Source: CAZJFH01 sp964545205 (GTDB lineage: Bacteria; Pseudomonadota; Alphaproteobacteria; Rhodospirillales; Magnetospirillaceae). Taken from it: DNA of 64,000 nucleotides. How positions within the stretch are numbered: the stretch's first letter is position 1; every line of letters begins with the position of its first letter. The translations under genes were made by a program, and so were the position numbers. Shown in pieces: positions 7,909 through 17,491 of the stretch. The stretch is from contig CAZJFH010000010.1 in the NCBI GenBank assembly GCA_964545205.1, positions 27,574 to 91,573 of the forward strand, in the 5' to 3' direction. The notes under the pieces are model-generated. The model was given only the letters and a program-made list of their open reading frames with translations, was not told the origin of the DNA and did no database searches.

Positions 7909-9336
7909 TTGGGTCGGCTGGTCGTCGTATCGAACCGTGTTTCCCTGCCGAACGAGAAGGCGGGCCGCGCTGGCGGGCTGGCGGTCGCCATGCGCGAGGC
8001 GCTGCGGCGCCAGGGCGGAGTGTGGTTCGGCTGGAGCGGCCGCGTGGTCGAGGAAGAGCCGGGGCCGGCGCAGATCGCCACCCAGGGCCGCACCACGTTC
8101 GTGACCTGCGATCTCTCGCGCGAGGATTACGACGCCTACTACGTCGGCTACGCCAACGGCACCCTGTGGCCGCTGTTCCATTACCGGCTGGGGCTGATCG
8201 AGTACCGCCGCCAGTGGTTCGAAGGCTATCTGCGCGTCAACCGCCGGCTCGCCCAGACCCTGCGGCCGTTTCTCGAGGACGACGACGTCGTTTGGGTGCA
8301 CGACTACCATCTGATCCCGTTCGCGCTGGAACTGCGCAAGCTCGGGGTGCGCTGCCGCATCGGCTTCTTCCTGCACATCCCGTTCCCGGCCGCCGAGGTG
8401 CTGGTGTCGGGGCCCTGTCACGAGATGCTGGTGCAGGGGCTGTGCTGCTACGACCTGATCGGCTTCCAGACCCAGAACGATCTCCGCGCTTTCGCCGATT
8501 ACGTCGTCCACGAGGCCGGCGGACGATTCGAGCCGGCCGACGGCTCGCTGTGGTCCTATGGCCGGCGCTCGCGGGCGCGGGTGTTCCCGATCGGCATCGA
8601 GACCGAGCAGTTCGCGGCCGCGGCGCGCAGCGCCGCCCAGTCGCCCGAGACCCGGCGGCTGCGTCAGAGCCTGGTCGATCGCAAGCTGATCATCGGCGTC
8701 GACCGGCTCGACTACTCGAAGGGCCTGCCCAACCGCCTGGAAGGCTTCGCCCAGCTGCTGGAGAACTTTCCCGAGCACCGCGGCGGCGTCACCTTCATGC
8801 AGATCACGCCGCCGTCGCGCGAGGACGTGTTCCAGTACCGCCGGCTGCGGCGCGAACTCGACGGCCGCGCCGGCGAGATCAACGGCCGCTACGCCACCCC
8901 CGACTGGGCGCCGATCCGCTACCTCAACCGCAGCTTCTCGCGCAACACCCTGGCCGGATTCTACCGCGTCAGCGAGGTCGGGTTCATCACGCCGCTGCGC
9001 GACGGCATGAACCTGGTCGCCAAGGAGTACGTCGCCGCCCAGAACCCCGAGGATCCCGGCGTGCTGGTGCTCTCGCGCACGGCCGGCGCGGCCCGCGAGC
9101 TGGATGCCGCCTTGCTGGTCAACCCGTTCGACACCGACCAGCTCGCCCGCGCGCTGCACACCGCGTTGCGCATGCCGCTGGCCGAACGGCGCGAGCGCTG
9201 GCAGACCATGATGGACGTTCTGACCGCCCAGACCATCACCACGTGGCGCGAAAGTTTCCTGAGCGCGCTGAACGCCTGTCCGCGTCAGGTCCAGCCGGTG
9301 CCGGCGCCAAACGGCTGCATTCCTGCGGAAGTGTGA
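7909..9336 (+). CDS. otsA: Trehalose-6-phosphate synthase (GT20)
   Basis: This 475-residue cytoplasmic enzyme joins UDP-glucose and glucose-6-phosphate to make trehalose-6-phosphate, a step towards the osmo- and stress-protectant trehalose. Family marks are RLVVVSNRVSLP with the GGLA loop near the N-terminus, WVHDYHLIPFA, RIGFFLHIPFP, GVDRLDYSKGLPNRLEGF and TPLRDGMNLVAKEYVAAQ. The length is normal for bacterial OtsA. The only start that fits the N-terminal nucleotide-binding strand is TTG at 7909, with GGAGG seven bases upstream. The partner phosphatase otsB is not in the window. The gene stands alone, with its own promoter palindrome and its own terminator. Confidence 0.95.
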   Translation: MGRLVVVSNRVSLPNEKAGRAGGLAVAMREALRRQGGVWFGWSGRVVEEEPGPAQIATQGRTTFVTCDLSREDYDAYYVGYANGTLWPLFHYRLGLIEYRRQWFEGYLRVNRRLAQTLRPFLEDDDVVWVHDYHLIPFALELRKLGVRCRIGFFLHIPFPAAEVLVSGPCHEMLVQGLCCYDLIGFQTQNDLRAFADYVVHEAGGRFEPADGSLWSYGRRSRARVFPIGIETEQFAAAARSAAQSPETRRLRQSLVDRKLIIGVDRLDYSKGLPNRLEGFAQLLENFPEHRGGVTFMQITPPSREDVFQYRRLRRELDGRAGEINGRYATPDWAPIRYLNRSFSRNTLAGFYRVSEVGFITPLRDGMNLVAKEYVAAQNPEDPGVLVLSRTAGAARELDAALLVNPFDTDQLARALHTALRMPLAERRERWQTMMDVLTAQTITTWRESFLSALNACPRQVQPVPAPNGCIPAEV

Positions 9337-9416
9337 GGCCATTGACGAAAGTCAAGTCGCCTCCTGGCCCGCTGGGTTAATACTTTCCGCAGTTCTCCTG
9401 CGTGCATACATCTCTT

Positions 9417-9445
9417 GGGCCGGGCCTGTCCCGGCCCTTTTTTTT
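9417..9445 (+). terminator. Intrinsic terminator after otsA
   Basis: GGGCCGGG (9417-9424) and CCCGGCCC (9430-9437) form an 8-bp stem with loop CCTGT, followed by eight T (9438-9445). A smaller hairpin, CGCAG-TTCTC-CTGCG, lies just before it at 9388-9402, so the otsA 3' end carries two stacked stem-loops. Confidence 0.88.
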
Positions 9446-9462
9446 GGTTCACGGCAAATGCC

Positions 9463-9533
9463 GGGAGCGCGGGCGTCCCGCCCGCCAAGCGCCTCGGGCG
9501 GCCGACGGTGCGGGCGAGGACGCCCGCGCTCCC
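9463..9533. repeat. Intergenic palindromic element (REP-like)
   Basis: Perfect 16-nt arms, GGGAGCGCGGGCGTCC (9463-9478) and GGACGCCCGCGCTCCC (9518-9533), flank a 39-nt G+C-rich centre between otsA and the photolyase gene. A shorter related sequence (GAGACCCGCGCTCC) lies after the hemerythrin gene near 22691-22704. This suggests a dispersed extragenic palindrome family. Confidence 0.6.
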
Positions 9534-9581
9534 AGGGCAGTCAAGCAGACATGGCGAGGGAGCGCTGGAAGATCCGGCGTC

Positions 9582-10964
9582 TCAGGCGGCGCCGCGCGTC
9601 TGCTCGTAGGCGGCCAGCGCCCGCCGGCGGGCGGCGCCGTGGTCGACGATCGGAAGGGGATAGGTGTCGCCCAGCCGCACCCCGGCCGCCGACAGCGCGC
9701 TTTCCGGCGCCTCGCCGGGGCGGTGGATGAACAGGTCGGGCACCCCGGCGAGTTCGGGAACCCAGCGGCGCACGAATCGCCCGCGGGCGTCGAACTTCTC
9801 GCCCTGCAGCGTCGGATTGAAGATGCGGAAATAGGGCGCGGCGTCGATGCCGCAGCCGGCCACCCACTGCCAGTTGGCGGCGTTGCAGGCCAGGTCGGCG
9901 TCGAGCAGGGTGTCCCAGAACCAGTCCTGGCCGGCGCGCCAGGGCAGCAGCAGGTCCTTGACCAGGAACGAGGCGACGATCATCCGCACCCGGTTGTGCA
10001 GCCAGCCGGTGCGGCGCAGGCAGCGCATGCCGGCGTCGACGATGGGATAGCCGGTGCGGCCCTCGCGCCAGGCCGCCAGCAGGTCGGGATCGTCGGACCA
10101 GGGGAAATCGGCGAATTGGCGCTGCAGCGGCTGCTCGGGCAGGCTGGGCGCGTGATGGAGCGTATGGCGGCAGAAGTCGCGCCAGCCCAGCTCGCGCAGG
10201 AACGGCTCGCCGCCCTCGCCGGCGGCGCGCACCGCGTGCCAGATCTGGCGCGGGCCGATCTCGCCGAAGGCCAGGTGCGGCGACAGCCGCGACGTGCCGT
10301 CCTGGTCGGGCAGGTCGCGGGCGATGCCGTAGCGCGTCAGCCCCTCGGCCAGGAAGGTCTCGAGCCGCTCGGCCGCCGCGGCCTCGCCGGGCCGCCATTC
10401 GACCTCCCACGCGAGGTCCGGGGCGCGGGGCGGCGCGGACGCGTCGGCCGGGCGCGGCGACGGGCTGGCGATGCGCTCCGGGGCCGGCAGCGGCGGTTCC
10501 GGTTCGCGGCCCGACTGGCAGGCCCGCCAGAAGGCGCCGAACACCCGCGGCGCGGCCTTTTCGCCGGGCTCGTGCAGCAGGTCGCCGGCGAACTCCCGCA
10601 CCCGCAGCCCGGCGCCGCGCAGGGCCTCGGCGGCGCGCCTGTCGGCGGCGCCCAGATGCGGCTCGTAGCGGCGGTTCCAGTGGACGGACGCGGCCGCGGT
10701 CTCGCGGGCCAGGGCGGCCAGCGCCGCGGCCGGATCGCCGGAGCGCTCGACGAGATACGAGCCCGCCGCCTCCAGCGAGCGGGCGAACGCGGCCAGGCTG
10801 CGCGCCAGCCACCAGCGCGCCGCCGGACCGGCCGCCCAGGGGGCGTCCGGTTCGTGGATGAACACCGGCACCACGGCGGCGCCGGTCTCGAGGGCATGGT
10901 GCAGGGCGGGGTTGTCGGCAAGGCGGAGGTCGCGGCGCAACCAGACGAGGATTGTTTCGGCCAT
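9582..10964 (-). CDS. phr: Deoxyribodipyrimidine photolyase / cryptochrome family protein
   Basis: This 460-residue FAD flavoprotein would use blue light to split cyclobutane pyrimidine dimers in DNA. It has the N-terminal antenna-binding Rossmann domain (ILVWLRRDLRLADNPAL) and the C-terminal FAD/DNA domain with DGTSRLSPHLAFGEI, RELGWRDFCRH, TGYPIVDAGMRCLRRTGW, LHNRVRMIVASFLVKDL and NAANWQWVAGCGIDAAPYFR. The electron-transfer tryptophan region and the asparagine of the FAD site (LACNAANWQW) look intact, so it is probably an active class I CPD photolyase. A cryptochrome role cannot be excluded by reading alone. The start at 10964 gives the canonical AETILVWLRRDLR opening. Confidence 0.93.
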   Translation of the reverse strand: MAETILVWLRRDLRLADNPALHHALETGAAVVPVFIHEPDAPWAAGPAARWWLARSLAAFARSLEAAGSYLVERSGDPAAALAALARETAAASVHWNRRYEPHLGAADRRAAEALRGAGLRVREFAGDLLHEPGEKAAPRVFGAFWRACQSGREPEPPLPAPERIASPSPRPADASAPPRAPDLAWEVEWRPGEAAAAERLETFLAEGLTRYGIARDLPDQDGTSRLSPHLAFGEIGPRQIWHAVRAAGEGGEPFLRELGWRDFCRHTLHHAPSLPEQPLQRQFADFPWSDDPDLLAAWREGRTGYPIVDAGMRCLRRTGWLHNRVRMIVASFLVKDLLLPWRAGQDWFWDTLLDADLACNAANWQWVAGCGIDAAPYFRIFNPTLQGEKFDARGRFVRRWVPELAGVPDLFIHRPGEAPESALSAAGVRLGDTYPLPIVDHGAARRRALAAYEQTRGAA

Positions 10965-11030
10965 GCCGCGCTGAGCCCCTCTCGTGAACGTGTCGCAAAG
11001 GAGACTTGGGGCCGTCGCCGGGCCGTTCAA

Positions 11031-11693
11031 TCACTCCGAAAAGAGGCGGAAGCGCATCCCTGCCGGGGCATTCGGGCGAGCCTCGCCCGCCCTTTCGACG
11101 CGCCGCTCCCTCCCTTCGCCGAGCAGCCGGTTCTGCGGCAGCGCATGGACCCGCCCTTGCCCGATCAGCAGCGCCTGGAAGCCGCGGCGCAGCAACGGCC
11201 GGAACGCCGGATCGAGCACGCACAGGCCGTCCTCGGCCGGGCCGAAGGCCGGCAGGATCAGCCGGCGGCCGTCGACGACGAAGCACGGCCGGGTGACGGT
11301 GCGGCCGCCGATCTCGGCGGTGGCGCGCGGCGACAGCGCGCCGGCGATCTCGCCGGGCGCGGCGTCCGGCCGCGGCTGGTGGCGCAAGACCAGGCCGCCG
11401 ACGGCCAGTTCGTCGACGGCGCGCCCGCACGGCGGTTCCGCCGCGCCGACCCAGGTCCAGTCGCGCTCGGCCGCGAGCCGCCGCAGGCCGGCGGCCGCGG
11501 CCTCGGGCAGCGGGTCGCCCGGGCCGCCGAGACAGATCACGGCGCGCGGCTGGCGCATGCGGATCAGGCCGGCCAGCCGGTCCAGCGCCCCGCGCGCCGC
11601 GAACCGCGCGTCGGCCAGCGCCAGCAGCCGCTGCGCCGGCCAGTAGACGGCTCCGGACAGGTCGGGAAGCAGATGGACGCCGTTGACGAGCAT
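11031..11693 (-). CDS. PdeM-like metallophosphoesterase homologue lacking metal ligands
   Basis: This 220-residue protein aligns by eye along its length with PdeM, the metallophosphoesterase found with bacterial DNA ligase and Lhr-type repair genes: SGAVYWPAQRLLALAD, RAVICLGG, DWTWVG, VDELAVGGLVLRHQPR, EIAGALSPRA, RPCFVVDGRRLILPAFG and LIGQGRVHALP. The calcineurin-like metal motifs are lost. D-x-H has become D28-A29-R30, GD has become G56-G57, GNH[DE] has become G83-A84-A85-E86, and the final GHxH has become G118-A119-L120-S121. Only D28 and H105 remain. The reading frame is intact, so this looks like a pseudoenzyme under constraint rather than a fresh pseudogene. It lies between the photolyase and a small unknown gene. 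Confidence 0.75.
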   Translation of the reverse strand: MLVNGVHLLPDLSGAVYWPAQRLLALADARFAARGALDRLAGLIRMRQPRAVICLGGPGDPLPEAAAAGLRRLAAERDWTWVGAAEPPCGRAVDELAVGGLVLRHQPRPDAAPGEIAGALSPRATAEIGGRTVTRPCFVVDGRRLILPAFGPAEDGLCVLDPAFRPLLRRGFQALLIGQGRVHALPQNRLLGEGRERRVERAGEARPNAPAGMRFRLFSE

Positions 11694-11734
11694 GGGACAC
11701 CGCGAGAGCTGACGATCGGCGCCTTCTATAGCAG

Positions 11735-12058
11735 TCAGTCGATGGCGATGTCGAAGGCGATCCCCTCGGGGTGCGGCGCCAGGGCGCGGCGGCAGTTGCG
11801 CGGCAGCGGCACGCCCTTGTCGCGGCAATGCAGGATCAGTCCCGCCACCACCTCGGCCAGGCGGAAGGCCAGACGGTTCGGCAGCGCGGATTGCCGCTGC
11901 CGCTGGGTGATGACCAGCGCCGGCTCGGCCGCCGGGTCGAAGGTCAGGCTTTCCAGCTCGCCGCGCGGCAGCGGCGCGCCGCCGCGGCTGGCGAAGTCGA
12001 CCATCGCCTGGTGCAGCTCGTCGGCCGAGAAGACGATCTTGCGGATTTCCCGTGGCAT
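11735..12058 (-). CDS. Conserved-looking small protein, unknown function
   Basis: I do not recognise this 107-residue soluble protein. It starts MPREIRKIVFSADELHQAM, with a strand-helix pattern, and ends GIAFDIAID. The middle holds VVAGLILHCRDKGVPLPR, which looks like a helix followed by a Lys/Arg-rich turn. There is no signal peptide or membrane segment. It is read in the same direction as the PdeM-like and photolyase genes, 41 bp upstream of the former, and so may share their transcript. It is divergent from the YgiQ gene, with 98 bp between starts for the promoters. A DNA-repair link is only a guess from position. Confidence 0.65.
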   Translation of the reverse strand: MPREIRKIVFSADELHQAMVDFASRGGAPLPRGELESLTFDPAAEPALVITQRQRQSALPNRLAFRLAEVVAGLILHCRDKGVPLPRNCRRALAPHPEGIAFDIAID

Positions 12059-12156
12059 CGGCGCAGGATAGCACGATCGCCGCGACTTGGATCGGCTGCA
12101 TTGCGCGGTGGGCTCGCGATGCCCATGATTACGGCCCACGGAAATCCGAGCTCGCC

Positions 12157-14124
<1,968 letters not shown>

Positions 14125-14127
14125 CGG

Positions 14128-14391
14128 TCAGGCGCGGCCCAATGCCTGCGTGACGCCCTCGCGCAGGCGCGGCGCCTCCTCGGGCGCGTCCTTCTCGAGC
14201 TGGGCCATCAGCGCCTGCACCACGACCATGGCGAGCCTCTCGTCGGGCGTCTCGTTCTCCTGCGCCGCGTCCTCGCGCAGGCCGACGAGTTGCAGCCAGG
14301 CGATCTCGCAGCCGATCGCCGCGCGGCGGGCGCCGCGCGCCTGCAGTTCCGACTGCTCCGCCTTCAGATAGCTGATCAGATCGTCGATCAT
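14128..14391 (-). CDS. Small helical protein of unknown function
   Basis: I do not recognise this 87-residue soluble protein. It begins MIDDLISYLKAEQSELQARG and appears all-helical, with acidic and alanine-rich stretches and a glutamine- and leucine-rich middle (AMVVVQALMAQLEKDAPEEA). Codon usage matches its neighbours. It is convergent with the YgiQ gene, with three bases between the stops, and its start faces the decarboxylase leader. It could be a small regulator or adaptor, but nothing visible assigns a role. Confidence 0.5.
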   Translation of the reverse strand: MIDDLISYLKAEQSELQARGARRAAIGCEIAWLQLVGLREDAAQENETPDERLAMVVVQALMAQLEKDAPEEAPRLREGVTQALGRA

Positions 14392-14582
14392 CCCGCACTC
14401 CGTTCGGTGGCCGGATAGAGGTCGGGGCGCGGCGGGCGGGCGTCAACCGCGCGCGTCGGAGACGGTGGCGGCGGAGCTCGCGGCGGAGCCATGCAAACCG
14501 GCTGCCAAAATGTGAAGATTCGGTATAGGAATCAGCGGTTTGCCGGTCGCGGCAGTTTTTTGTTGCCGGGGTCTTTTTCGGG

Positions 14583-14697
14583 TTGACGCGGATGGGCGAG
14601 CGGACCCATATTCCGGGTCCACCCAGCAGACCGAAGCACGGCGCCAGAGCACGGCAGAGGCGAGGCGGGTTACCCCATAGCCGATATGGTGGCAACC
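14583..14697 (+). promoter_or_regulatory. Promoter and structured 5' leader of the decarboxylase (candidate speF-type element)
   Basis: TTGACG (14583-14588), an 18-bp spacer and CATATT (14607-14612) suggest a promoter, giving a leader of about 75 nt. At the 3' end of the leader, CCATA (14675-14679) pairs with TATGG (14685-14689) around a 5-nt loop and abuts the likely ribosome site GGTGG (14688-14692). Alphaproteobacterial ornithine decarboxylase genes are known to carry a conserved leader called speF (Rfam). Position and gene fit that, but I cannot score the covariance model. I see no protein gene in the adjoining stretch 14392-14582. Confidence 0.45.
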
Positions 14698-15837
14698 ATG
14701 ACCCACTCTTTTTGGGGCGCCGAGGCGGTCTTGTCCGCACTTCGTCCCACCGAACCGGTTCTCCTGTTGCGGACCGACCGCGCCCGCCAAGCGGCGCGCG
14801 AGGCCGTCGAGACCTTTCCCGGCAACGTCGCCTACGCGGTGAAGGTGTGCGACCGTCCCGAGGTGCTGCGCGCCCTCGCCGACGGCGGCATCGGTCACTG
14901 GGACGTCGCCTCGATCCACGAGATGCACGCCGTTCGCGCCGTGGCGCCGGAGGGCGAGCTGCATTTCATGAATCCGGTGAAGTCGCGCGAGCACATCGCC
15001 CAGGCCTATGCGCTTGGCGTCCGCACCATGGCCTTCGACTGCGAGCGCGAACTGCGCAAGATCGTCGAGGTCACCGGCGGCGACCGCGACATGTTGCTCG
15101 TGGTGCGGCTGGCGGTGCCCAACGACAAGGCCAAGTTCGCGCTGGACGGCAAGTTCGGCTGCGACGAGCACGAGGCGACGCGCCTGGTCGCGATGGCGAC
15201 CGAGTTCGGCTACCGCGTCGGCGTCACCTTCCACGTCGGTTCGCAATGCGAGGACGCCAGCGCCTATGCGGTGGCGACCGAGATGGCCTGCCGCGCCGCC
15301 GCGCGCGCCGGGATCGAGCCGGCGATGATCGACATCGGCGGCGGCTTTCCGGCGCTGTACCGCGGCACCGAGCCGGTCTTCGCGGCCTGCGTCGCGGCCG
15401 CCAAGGGCGCCCTGGATGCGGCGTTCCCGTCCTATCGCGGCATTTTCCAGTGCGAACCCGGCCGCCTGCTCGCGGCGCCGGCCGCCTCGGTGATCGTCCG
15501 CGTCGAACTGCGGCGCGGCGACGCCCTGTTCCTCAACGACGGCTACTACGGCCTGCTCAGCGAACTGAAGTGGATGCCGGGCCTGCATCCGGTGCGCCGG
15601 CTGGAGTGCAACGGCTGGTCGGGGCAAGAGGCCTTCCGCTTCTTCGGGCCGACCTGCGACTCGATCGATTCGATGGAGGGGCCCTACCGGCTGCCCGCCG
15701 ACATCGACGAGGGCGACTGGATCGAGATCGGGCTGATGGGCGCCTATTCGACGGTGCTGTCGTCGCGCTTCAACGGCTTCCCCGAGGCGCGGATCGTCGT
15801 CGTCGGCGAGCCGTCGGAGCTGCGGGTCGCGGCCTGA
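14698..15837 (+). CDS. Fold-III PLP decarboxylase (ornithine/lysine type)
   Basis: This 379-residue alanine-racemase-fold enzyme would decarboxylate ornithine (or lysine) to putrescine (or cadaverine). PLP would bind K49 in NVAYAVKVCDRPEVL. Other marks are FHVGSQCEDASAY, MIDIGGGFP, the phosphate-binding CEPGRLLAAPA, and FFGPTCDSIDSM with the catalytic Cys-Asp pair (C320). The eukaryote-like length of about 380 residues is usual for alphaproteobacterial ODC. I preferred the ATG at 14698 because GGTGG lies five bases upstream. An ATG at 14686 is the alternative but has no ribosome site. Exact substrate choice between ornithine and lysine cannot be read here. A terminator follows. Confidence 0.88.
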   Translation: MTHSFWGAEAVLSALRPTEPVLLLRTDRARQAAREAVETFPGNVAYAVKVCDRPEVLRALADGGIGHWDVASIHEMHAVRAVAPEGELHFMNPVKSREHIAQAYALGVRTMAFDCERELRKIVEVTGGDRDMLLVVRLAVPNDKAKFALDGKFGCDEHEATRLVAMATEFGYRVGVTFHVGSQCEDASAYAVATEMACRAAARAGIEPAMIDIGGGFPALYRGTEPVFAACVAAAKGALDAAFPSYRGIFQCEPGRLLAAPAASVIVRVELRRGDALFLNDGYYGLLSELKWMPGLHPVRRLECNGWSGQEAFRFFGPTCDSIDSMEGPYRLPADIDEGDWIEIGLMGAYSTVLSSRFNGFPEARIVVVGEPSELRVAA

Positions 15838-15860
15838 CGGGGTCGACGCCGTCCTTGGCG

Positions 15861-15888
15861 AGGGCCTCCATCGGAAGGTGGAGGCCCT
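15861..15888 (+). terminator. Intrinsic terminator after the decarboxylase
   Basis: AGGGCCTCCA (15861-15870) and TGGAGGCCCT (15879-15888) make a perfect 10-bp stem with an 8-nt loop, followed by TCGCGCATTTTG. The T-run is short but the position, 24 bp past the stop, is right. The remaining gap to 16071 holds only a 7-bp hairpin, GCAGGCG/CGCCTGC at 16000-16023. Confidence 0.65.
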
Positions 15889-16071
15889 TCGCGCATTTTG
15901 GGAATGACGTCCTGCCACCTTGGTCGAGGGGCAGCCTCCATCAGGCCAGTCTCCTCCCCTTTCGGATCATCCTCTTGGTCGCGTAGCCGCTGGCGGCTCG
16001 CAGGCGTTAACCTCGTCGCCTGCATCATGTCGCCCGGCCTGGGGCGGCAATCGTGAGAGGGTGGAGGTTTC

Positions 16072-16467
16072 ATGCACGTCCAAGTCCGCGCCACGGCGGC
16101 CCGCACCGGGATACCCTTCATCGACGCCGAGCATCAGCGGCTGGAAAGCCTGGCGCAGCAGGCGGTGCAGGCGTGCCGGCGCGGCGACCACGACGGCGTC
16201 GCGGCGATCGTCGGCCGGGCTCTGGCGCTGGCGTCGAACCACTTCGAGGAGTTGGAGCAGTATCTGCTGCGCGCCGGCTATCACCGGGTGATCGAAGTCC
16301 GCCGTGCCCACGAGGCGCTGATGGTGAGCCTGGAGGAACTGGCCGATTCCCTGGCCGCCCACCGTGCCGACGCGCCGGCGCGCGTCGAGGCGGTGCGCGA
16401 TTATCTGGACCGCAGCTTCAGCAGCGAGGCCGCCAACATCCGCCGCTTCCTCGACCGGGCGGCCTGA
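16072..16467 (+). CDS. Hemerythrin-like protein with degenerate metal site
   Basis: This 131-residue four-helix protein resembles bacteriohemerythrin: GIPFIDAEHQRLESLAQQA at the first ligand helix, NHFEELEQYLLRAGYHRVI at the second, and RRAHEALM at the third. Of the usual five His and two acidic di-iron ligands, I can place only H21, H57 and H80 with confidence. The HxxxH pair has lost its first His, and the C-terminal H-x4-D motif reads SFSSEA. It may therefore not bind a normal di-iron centre or oxygen. The ribosome site GGTGGAGG is strong. It is convergent with the Calvin-cycle genes and separated from them by a large hairpin. Confidence 0.7.
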   Translation: MHVQVRATAARTGIPFIDAEHQRLESLAQQAVQACRRGDHDGVAAIVGRALALASNHFEELEQYLLRAGYHRVIEVRRAHEALMVSLEELADSLAAHRADAPARVEAVRDYLDRSFSSEAANIRRFLDRAA

Positions 16468-16490
16468 CGAAGGCGATCCGGGGGGGGGCG

Positions 16491-16520
16491 GGCGAGGGCG
16501 GTCGCGGCGCCGCCCTCGCC
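16491..16520. terminator. Large G+C hairpin between convergent genes
   Basis: GGCGAGGGCGG (16491-16501) and CCGCCCTCGCC (16510-16520) pair perfectly over 11 bp with an 8-nt loop. It lies between the stops of the hemerythrin-like gene and phosphoribulokinase and could end transcription from both sides. There is no T-run on either strand, so it may act as a pause or 3'-stability hairpin. Confidence 0.45.
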
Positions 16521-16529
16521 CCCGCCGGC

Positions 16530-17453
16530 CTACTGCGCCGGTTGCAGCGTCGCTTCGGCGTCGGCGTTGCGCTTCTCGACCATCAGGCGCCGCAGGATCG
16601 GCGTCAGGATCAGCTCCATCGCCAGACCCATCTTGCCGCCCGGCACCACGATCGTGTTGCGGCGGCTCATCCACGAGCCGTGGATCATCTGCAGCAGGAA
16701 CGGATAGTCGATGTTCAGCCGGTCCGGCTTGCGGAACCGGATCACCACCAGGCTTTCGTCGGGCGTCGGCACGTCGCGGGCGATGATCGGGTCCGAGGTG
16801 TCGACGATCGGCACCCGTTGGAAGTTGATGTCGGTCAGCTTGAACTGCGGCACGATGTAGTGAACGTAGTCGTGCATCCGGCGCAGGATGGTGTCCATCA
16901 CCGCCTTTTCCGAATAGCCGCGGTGCTTGGTGTCGCGGTGGATCTTCTGGATCCATTCGAGATTGAGCACCGGCACCACGCCGATCTTCAGGTCGGCGTG
17001 CTGGGCGACGTTGACGCCGTCGTCCTCGTCGACGACGCAGCCGTGCAGGCCCTCGTAGAACAGCAGGTCGGTCTCGGCGGGCAGGTCCTCCCACGGGGTG
17101 AACTGGCCCGGGCCGAGTCCGAGATCGGCGTAGGGCGTCGCCTCCTCCTCGTTATGGAGGTAATAGCGCCGCTTGCCGGTGCCGGTCGCGCCGTAGGTCT
17201 TGAACAGATCCTCGAGCAACGCGAATTCGTTGGCCTCGGGGCCGAAATGGCTGAAGTTTCGGCATCCCTGGGCCTCGGCCTCGGCGGTGCGCTTCTTCAT
17301 CTCGGCGCGGTCGAAGCGGTGGAAGCTGTCGCCCTCGATGACCGCCGGGACGATGCCCTCGCGGCGGAACATGTGGGCGAAGGCCTCCTTGACCGTGGTC
17401 GTTCCGGCGCCCGACGAGCCGGTCACGGCGATGATGGGATGTCGCTTGGACAT
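16530..17453 (-). CDS. cbbP: Phosphoribulokinase
   Basis: This 307-residue kinase phosphorylates ribulose-5-phosphate to ribulose-1,5-bisphosphate, the acceptor for RuBisCO. It has the P-loop AVTGSSGAGTTTVKEAF, the EGDSFHRFDR segment, FYEGLHGCVV, and HRDTKHRGYS. The length of about 300 residues and the sequence fit the octameric proteobacterial (class I) enzyme. It follows the RuBisCO gene on the same strand, with 81 bp between them that contains a strong hairpin, so the two are very probably co-transcribed. Other Calvin-cycle genes (fbp, tkt, fba, cbbR) are absent from the window. Confidence 0.96.
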   Translation of the reverse strand: MSKRHPIIAVTGSSGAGTTTVKEAFAHMFRREGIVPAVIEGDSFHRFDRAEMKKRTAEAEAQGCRNFSHFGPEANEFALLEDLFKTYGATGTGKRRYYLHNEEEATPYADLGLGPGQFTPWEDLPAETDLLFYEGLHGCVVDEDDGVNVAQHADLKIGVVPVLNLEWIQKIHRDTKHRGYSEKAVMDTILRRMHDYVHYIVPQFKLTDINFQRVPIVDTSDPIIARDVPTPDESLVVIRFRKPDRLNIDYPFLLQMIHGSWMSRRNTIVVPGGKMGLAMELILTPILRRLMVEKRNADAEATLQPAQ

Positions 17454-17491
17454 CGGCTACCCCCAACTCTCTTCATGTCTTTTTTTGGTTG

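Noticed and set aside
12052..12156. An extended N-terminus for the YgiQ protein
   Set aside because: The added 35 residues overlap the divergent small gene and its promoter. Conserved sequence begins at MIDVADIF (12157).
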